Shown in pieces: positions 61,086-64,000 of a stretch of 64,000 bases of DNA. Position 1 is the stretch's first letter. Every line of letters starts with the position of its first letter. Below the pieces are notes generated by a model. It did no database searches and was not told the origin of the DNA. It was given only the letters and a program-made list of their open reading frames with translations. Location: contig OY970182.1 of NCBI GenBank assembly GCA_963708095.1, positions 2,790,001 through 2,854,000 on the forward strand, given 5' to 3'. The DNA is from JAJZVS01 sp963708095 (GTDB lineage: Bacteria; Pseudomonadota; Alphaproteobacteria; Acetobacterales; Acetobacteraceae). A program made the translations under genes and the position numbers.

Positions 61086-61480
61086 CGCGGCGGTTTCCTT
61101 CCCTTGATTGGGGCCACGATAGCGGCGGGGGGCGAGGCGGCAAGAGCGCCGCTCGGCCGCTGTTGGGAATGACGTCCGCAAGGTCGTCACGCTTGGCAAC
61201 CCCGGTACGTCAAACGTGGCGACCGCCTGACGCTTACGATAGTACGGGCGGGCTGGGCTGGACCTTCTCCACGCCCGCCTCCGTGCCGCATAACGCCCGC
61301 CGAACCCCTGCACCAAATGTGGGGAAGAGCCCGGGCTGAGCGCCGGTTCACACACAGCGCGCGACTCAGGAACGAGCCGCCACGCCAAACGGGGGAACTT
61401 TCAGCCGCCCGATTTGGGGGAAATACGGGCGCTGGCGACACCGGGCTCCGGCCGGGCAATCCTCGCGCCCGGACCGTCCT
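61086..61480. other. Intergenic region without recognised signal
   Basis: About 395 bases between the acyl-CoA dehydrogenase and amidohydrolase genes, both on the minus strand. No gene, strong hairpin or clear promoter was seen. Confidence 0.5.
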
Positions 61481-62788
61481 TCAGCCGCCTCGGGCGAGGA
61501 CGAGGAGGGATTTCGTCAGCGCCTCGATCGCCCACGGGATGTCGTTCTCATCGATATCGAACCGGGGCGTGTGGTGGCCGGAGGGAAGGTCCGAGCCGAT
61601 CACCGCATAGATCGCCTGCCCGCCGCGCTCCTGCACGCGGCGCATGAAGTAGGTCGCGTCCTCGCTGCCGCCGGTGCGGTGTGGGGCAGCATCGATCGCC
61701 ACGCCTTCCAGCCCGGCCGCCGCCGCCGCCACACGCGCGGCCAACGCGGCGTCCGAATTCGCCGTGGTAGTGCGACCGACGAGGCGGATGTCCACGTCCA
61801 GCTCCTGCGCGTCCGCCGCGCCGCGCAGCACCGCCTCGGCGCGCTTCAGCATGTAATCGGTGATCTCCGCGGTCTCCCCGCGCACTTCCATCTGTAGTAC
61901 CGCCTCGTCGGCGATCACGTTCCGCCCGGAACCGGCGCGCAACGTGCCGACATTGACCCGCGAGCGCCCGGCCCGGTGGCGCGAGATGCCGTAGAGCCCG
62001 AGCACCGCCGTCGCCGCGCCGAGCAGCGCGTTCCGCCCCTCCTCCGGGTTGCCGCCGGCGTGCGCGGCCTGGCCGCGGAATGTCACGTCGAGCTTGGCGC
62101 TGGCGAGATGGCCGAGCACGTCGGGGCGGAAGGTGCGGCTCGGCACGCCCGTGCCGAGATGGATGGCGATGAAATGATCGACGTCGTCCACGACGCCGGC
62201 CTTGACCATCGGCAGGGCGCCGCGCCCGCCTTCCTCCGCGGGCTGGAAGATGAACTTCACCGTGCCGGCGAGGCGGTCCTTCATCCCGCTCAGTACCTCG
62301 GCCACCGCCAGCCCGATCGCGGTGTGGGCGTCGTGCGCGCAGGCGTGCATCACGCCGGGATGCGCCGAGACGAAGCCCTCGCGCGCCGGCAGGTGCGCCT
62401 GGGTGTCGTCCTCGAGGATCGGCAGCGCATCCATGTCCACCCGCAGCGCCACCACCGGGCCGGGGGCGACGCCGACCAAGGTGCCAAGCACCGCCGTATG
62501 CCCGCCGGCGAGCGCGGGGAGGAACGCGGCCGGTGCTCCCTCTGCCTCGGCGCGGCGATAGGCGCGGTCAAGCTCGGCTTCCGGCGGCAGCCCGACCCGA
62601 CTGGCGGAATCCATCACCTCCCGTCCGAGCTGCACGCCGAGGCCGAGCTCGCTCAGCCGCTGCGCGACCAGGCTCGCGGTGCGGAACTCGGTCAGGCCGA
62701 GCTCGGGATGCCGATGCAGGTCGCGGCGCAGCGCGATCGCGCGCGCGGCGGCGGTAGCCAGGGAGGCGGCGAGATCGGGCGTGGTCAT
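61481..62788 (-). CDS. M20D family amidohydrolase (AbgB/aminoacylase-like)
   Basis: 435-residue metallohydrolase of the M20D group. Signatures are LRRDLHRHPELGLTEFRTA, metal ligands in HACAHDAHTAIGLAVAE, FQPAEEGGRGALPM, AIHLGTGVPS and GHHTPRFDIDE. The family contains aminobenzoyl-glutamate and N-acyl amino acid hydrolases; the insertion between residues 65 and 95 resembles AbgB. ATG 62788 overlaps the ABC permease stop, so it belongs to a peptide-transport operon and probably cleaves the imported compound. Confidence 0.9.
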   Translation of the reverse strand: MTTPDLAASLATAAARAIALRRDLHRHPELGLTEFRTASLVAQRLSELGLGVQLGREVMDSASRVGLPPEAELDRAYRRAEAEGAPAAFLPALAGGHTAVLGTLVGVAPGPVVALRVDMDALPILEDDTQAHLPAREGFVSAHPGVMHACAHDAHTAIGLAVAEVLSGMKDRLAGTVKFIFQPAEEGGRGALPMVKAGVVDDVDHFIAIHLGTGVPSRTFRPDVLGHLASAKLDVTFRGQAAHAGGNPEEGRNALLGAATAVLGLYGISRHRAGRSRVNVGTLRAGSGRNVIADEAVLQMEVRGETAEITDYMLKRAEAVLRGAADAQELDVDIRLVGRTTTANSDAALAARVAAAAAGLEGVAIDAAPHRTGGSEDATYFMRRVQERGGQAIYAVIGSDLPSGHHTPRFDIDENDIPWAIEALTKSLLVLARGG

Positions 62789-63693
62789 GGAGCGGTCCTT
62801 TCGATGGCGGCCGGTGCGGTCGGGCCGATGGGAGCCGGTGCGGCCGGCTTGCGCCGGCGGCGGCGGTAATGCGGGTCCAGCACGTCGCGCACCCAGTCCC
62901 CGACCAGGTTCTCGCACAAGACCAGCAGCACGAGCGCGAGGCCGGGCAGCACCGAGGGCCACCAGGCACCGCTGAACAGGTATTGGTAGCCCTGGGCAAT
63001 GCGCAGCCCGAGCGAGGGCGTGGTGACCGCGACGCCGAGGCCGAGAAAGGAGAGCGAGGCCTCCAACTCCACCGCGCGCGGAATATCGACCGAGACCTGC
63101 ACGAACAGCGGCCCGAGCACGTTCGGCAGCAGGTGGCGGAAGATCACCCGCGTGGGCGAGGCCCCGAGCAGCCGCGCCGCCAGCACATAGTCCTTCTGCC
63201 GTTCCGCCAGCACGCTCGCGCGCACGAGCCGCGCGTAGTGCGCCCAGCCGACGAGGCCGATCACCAGGATGACCTTCCCGAGACCCCGCCCGGTCAGCGC
63301 CAGCACGGCGAGCGCGATCAGGACGACCGGGATCGACAACTGGATGTCCACGAGCCGCATCAGCACCGCATCGAACCAGCCGTCGCCGGCAGCACCCGCG
63401 ACCAGCCCGGTCACGCCGCCGAGCACCACGCTGATCGCGACCGAGACGATGCCGGCGAGCAGGCTGACCCGCAGCCCGTAGATCATGTTGGAGGCGACAT
63501 CCCGCCCCAGCCCGTCGGTCCCGAACGGATAGGCCCAGCTTCCGCCCTGCACCCAGGCCGGCGGGGTGAGGCGCATCATCAGATTCTGCTGCTGCGGGTC
63601 GTGCGGCGCGATCAGCGGCGCGAAGATCGCCGCCAGCACGAGCACCAGCAGGATCGAAGTCGGAACGAACGGCGGGCGGGAGAACCTACCCAC
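62785..63693 (-). CDS. ABC transporter permease, OppC/DppC family
   Basis: 302-residue inner-membrane permease for peptides, nickel or related solutes. FGTDGLGRDVASNMIYGLRVSLLAG is the DppC signature; the EAA loop is DYVLAARLLGASPTRVIFRHLLPNV. Five to six membrane helices are visible. The start is GTG 63693 (VGRFSRPPF), eight bases inside the upstream permease gene. No substrate-binding protein or ATPase is in the window; they are probably further upstream in the same operon. Confidence 0.92.
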   Translation of the reverse strand: MGRFSRPPFVPTSILLVLVLAAIFAPLIAPHDPQQQNLMMRLTPPAWVQGGSWAYPFGTDGLGRDVASNMIYGLRVSLLAGIVSVAISVVLGGVTGLVAGAAGDGWFDAVLMRLVDIQLSIPVVLIALAVLALTGRGLGKVILVIGLVGWAHYARLVRASVLAERQKDYVLAARLLGASPTRVIFRHLLPNVLGPLFVQVSVDIPRAVELEASLSFLGLGVAVTTPSLGLRIAQGYQYLFSGAWWPSVLPGLALVLLVLCENLVGDWVRDVLDPHYRRRRRKPAAPAPIGPTAPAAIERTAP

Positions 63694-64000
63694 GGTGGCG
63701 CACCCGCGGATCGAGCATGCCGTAGGCGAGGTCCACAAGGAAGTTGATCGTCACGAACATCGCAGCCACCACCAGGACGTAGGCAAGGATGACCGGATAG
63801 TCGAGCCGATAGAGCGCCTGCAATGCCATCCGGTTCATCCCCGGCAGGGCGAAGATCGTCTCCGTGATCACCGCGCCCGCGAACAACTGCCCGAATTGCA
63901 GGCCGAACACGGTGACCAACGGCAGCAGCGCGGTGCGCAGCGCGTGCTTGAGGATCACCACCGGCTCCGCCACCCCCTTCGCCCGCGCGGTGCGCACGTG
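63686..64000 (-). CDS. ABC transporter permease, OppB/DppB family, 5'-truncated by the window edge
   Basis: Only the C-terminal about 104 residues are inside the window. VRTARAKGVAEPVVILKHALR is the EAA cytoplasmic loop of DppB-type permeases, followed by the ITETIFALPGMNRMALQALYRLDYPVI segment and the last helix (GMLDPRVRHRG). The frame stays open to base 64000, so the start lies outside. It is coupled to the DppC-type gene. Confidence 0.92.
   Translation of the reverse strand, partial: HVRTARAKGVAEPVVILKHALRTALLPLVTVFGLQFGQLFAGAVITETIFALPGMNRMALQALYRLDYPVILAYVLVVAAMFVTINFLVDLAYGMLDPRVRHRG

Overview
This is a gene-dense, very GC-rich window from an alphaproteobacterium, most likely of the Rhodospirillales/Acetobacteraceae type. 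The indications are the order M50 protease-scpA-scpB-tatB-tatC-serS, a K+-independent membrane H+-pyrophosphatase, an fdsGBA-fdhD-fdsD formate dehydrogenase operon, a DUF3553 gene beside a ChpT-like phosphotransferase remnant, and the frequent ATGA/GTGA stop-start overlaps. There is no rRNA, no CRISPR array and no transposase. The taxon is inferred from gene content, not from a marker search.

Layout. 1-5.0 kb: core genes (M50 protease end, scpA, scpB, tatB, tatC, serS). 5.0-8.5 kb: a dehalogenase-like hydrolase, an aldo/keto reductase, an LLM-type flavin oxidoreductase and rlmH. 8.5-9.1 kb: a non-coding stretch with a 3' tRNA fragment and a 27-bp perfect inverted repeat. 9.2-15.9 kb: a large two-partner-secretion exoprotein followed directly by a TPR-CHAT (caspase-like) lipoprotein. 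16.1-21.4 kb: a LysR regulator and an RND efflux pair. 21.7 kb: a tRNA with anticodon CAU. 21.8-23.8 kb: a three-gene minus-strand locus (small acidic/Thr-rich peptide, ATP-grasp ligase, membrane protein) that looks like an omega-ester peptide (graspetide) pathway. 24.2-34.4 kb: membrane H+-pyrophosphatase, soluble pyrophosphatase and phnN on the plus strand, facing a complete C-P lyase operon phnGHIJKLM plus a 2H-phosphoesterase-like gene on the minus strand; a very large palindrome separates phnM from the latter.

34.6-42.9 kb: an FMN alpha-hydroxyacid dehydrogenase, the NAD-dependent molybdenum formate dehydrogenase operon and moaA. 43.0-43.4 kb: DUF3553 gene and a broken chpT-like gene. 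43.4-52.4 kb: a nine-gene minus-strand operon resembling an aryl-polyene/polyunsaturated fatty-acyl export cluster (ACP, AMP ligase, two dehydratases, acyltransferase, LolA-like carrier, MMPL exporter, ketosynthase, chain-length factor); the chpT fragment ends where this cluster begins. 52.7-64 kb: catabolic genes (AtuA family pair, M81 metallopeptidase, two tandem D-2-hydroxyacid dehydrogenases, two M20 hydrolases, acyl-CoA dehydrogenase, oligopeptide-type ABC permeases), interrupted by an orphan gene for a protein made of five 18-residue repeats.

How parts work together. C-P lyase degradation releases pyrophosphate at the PhnM step and ribose 1,5-bisphosphate handled by PhnN, so the adjacent ppa, hppA and phnN form a coherent pyrophosphate/PRPP neighbourhood. 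moaA beside formate dehydrogenase supplies the molybdenum cofactor pathway, and fdhD supplies the sulfuration step. The candidate new systems are the ATP-grasp peptide locus at 21.8-23.8 kb, the repeat protein at 54.6 kb, and the exoprotein/CHAT pair at 9-16 kb.
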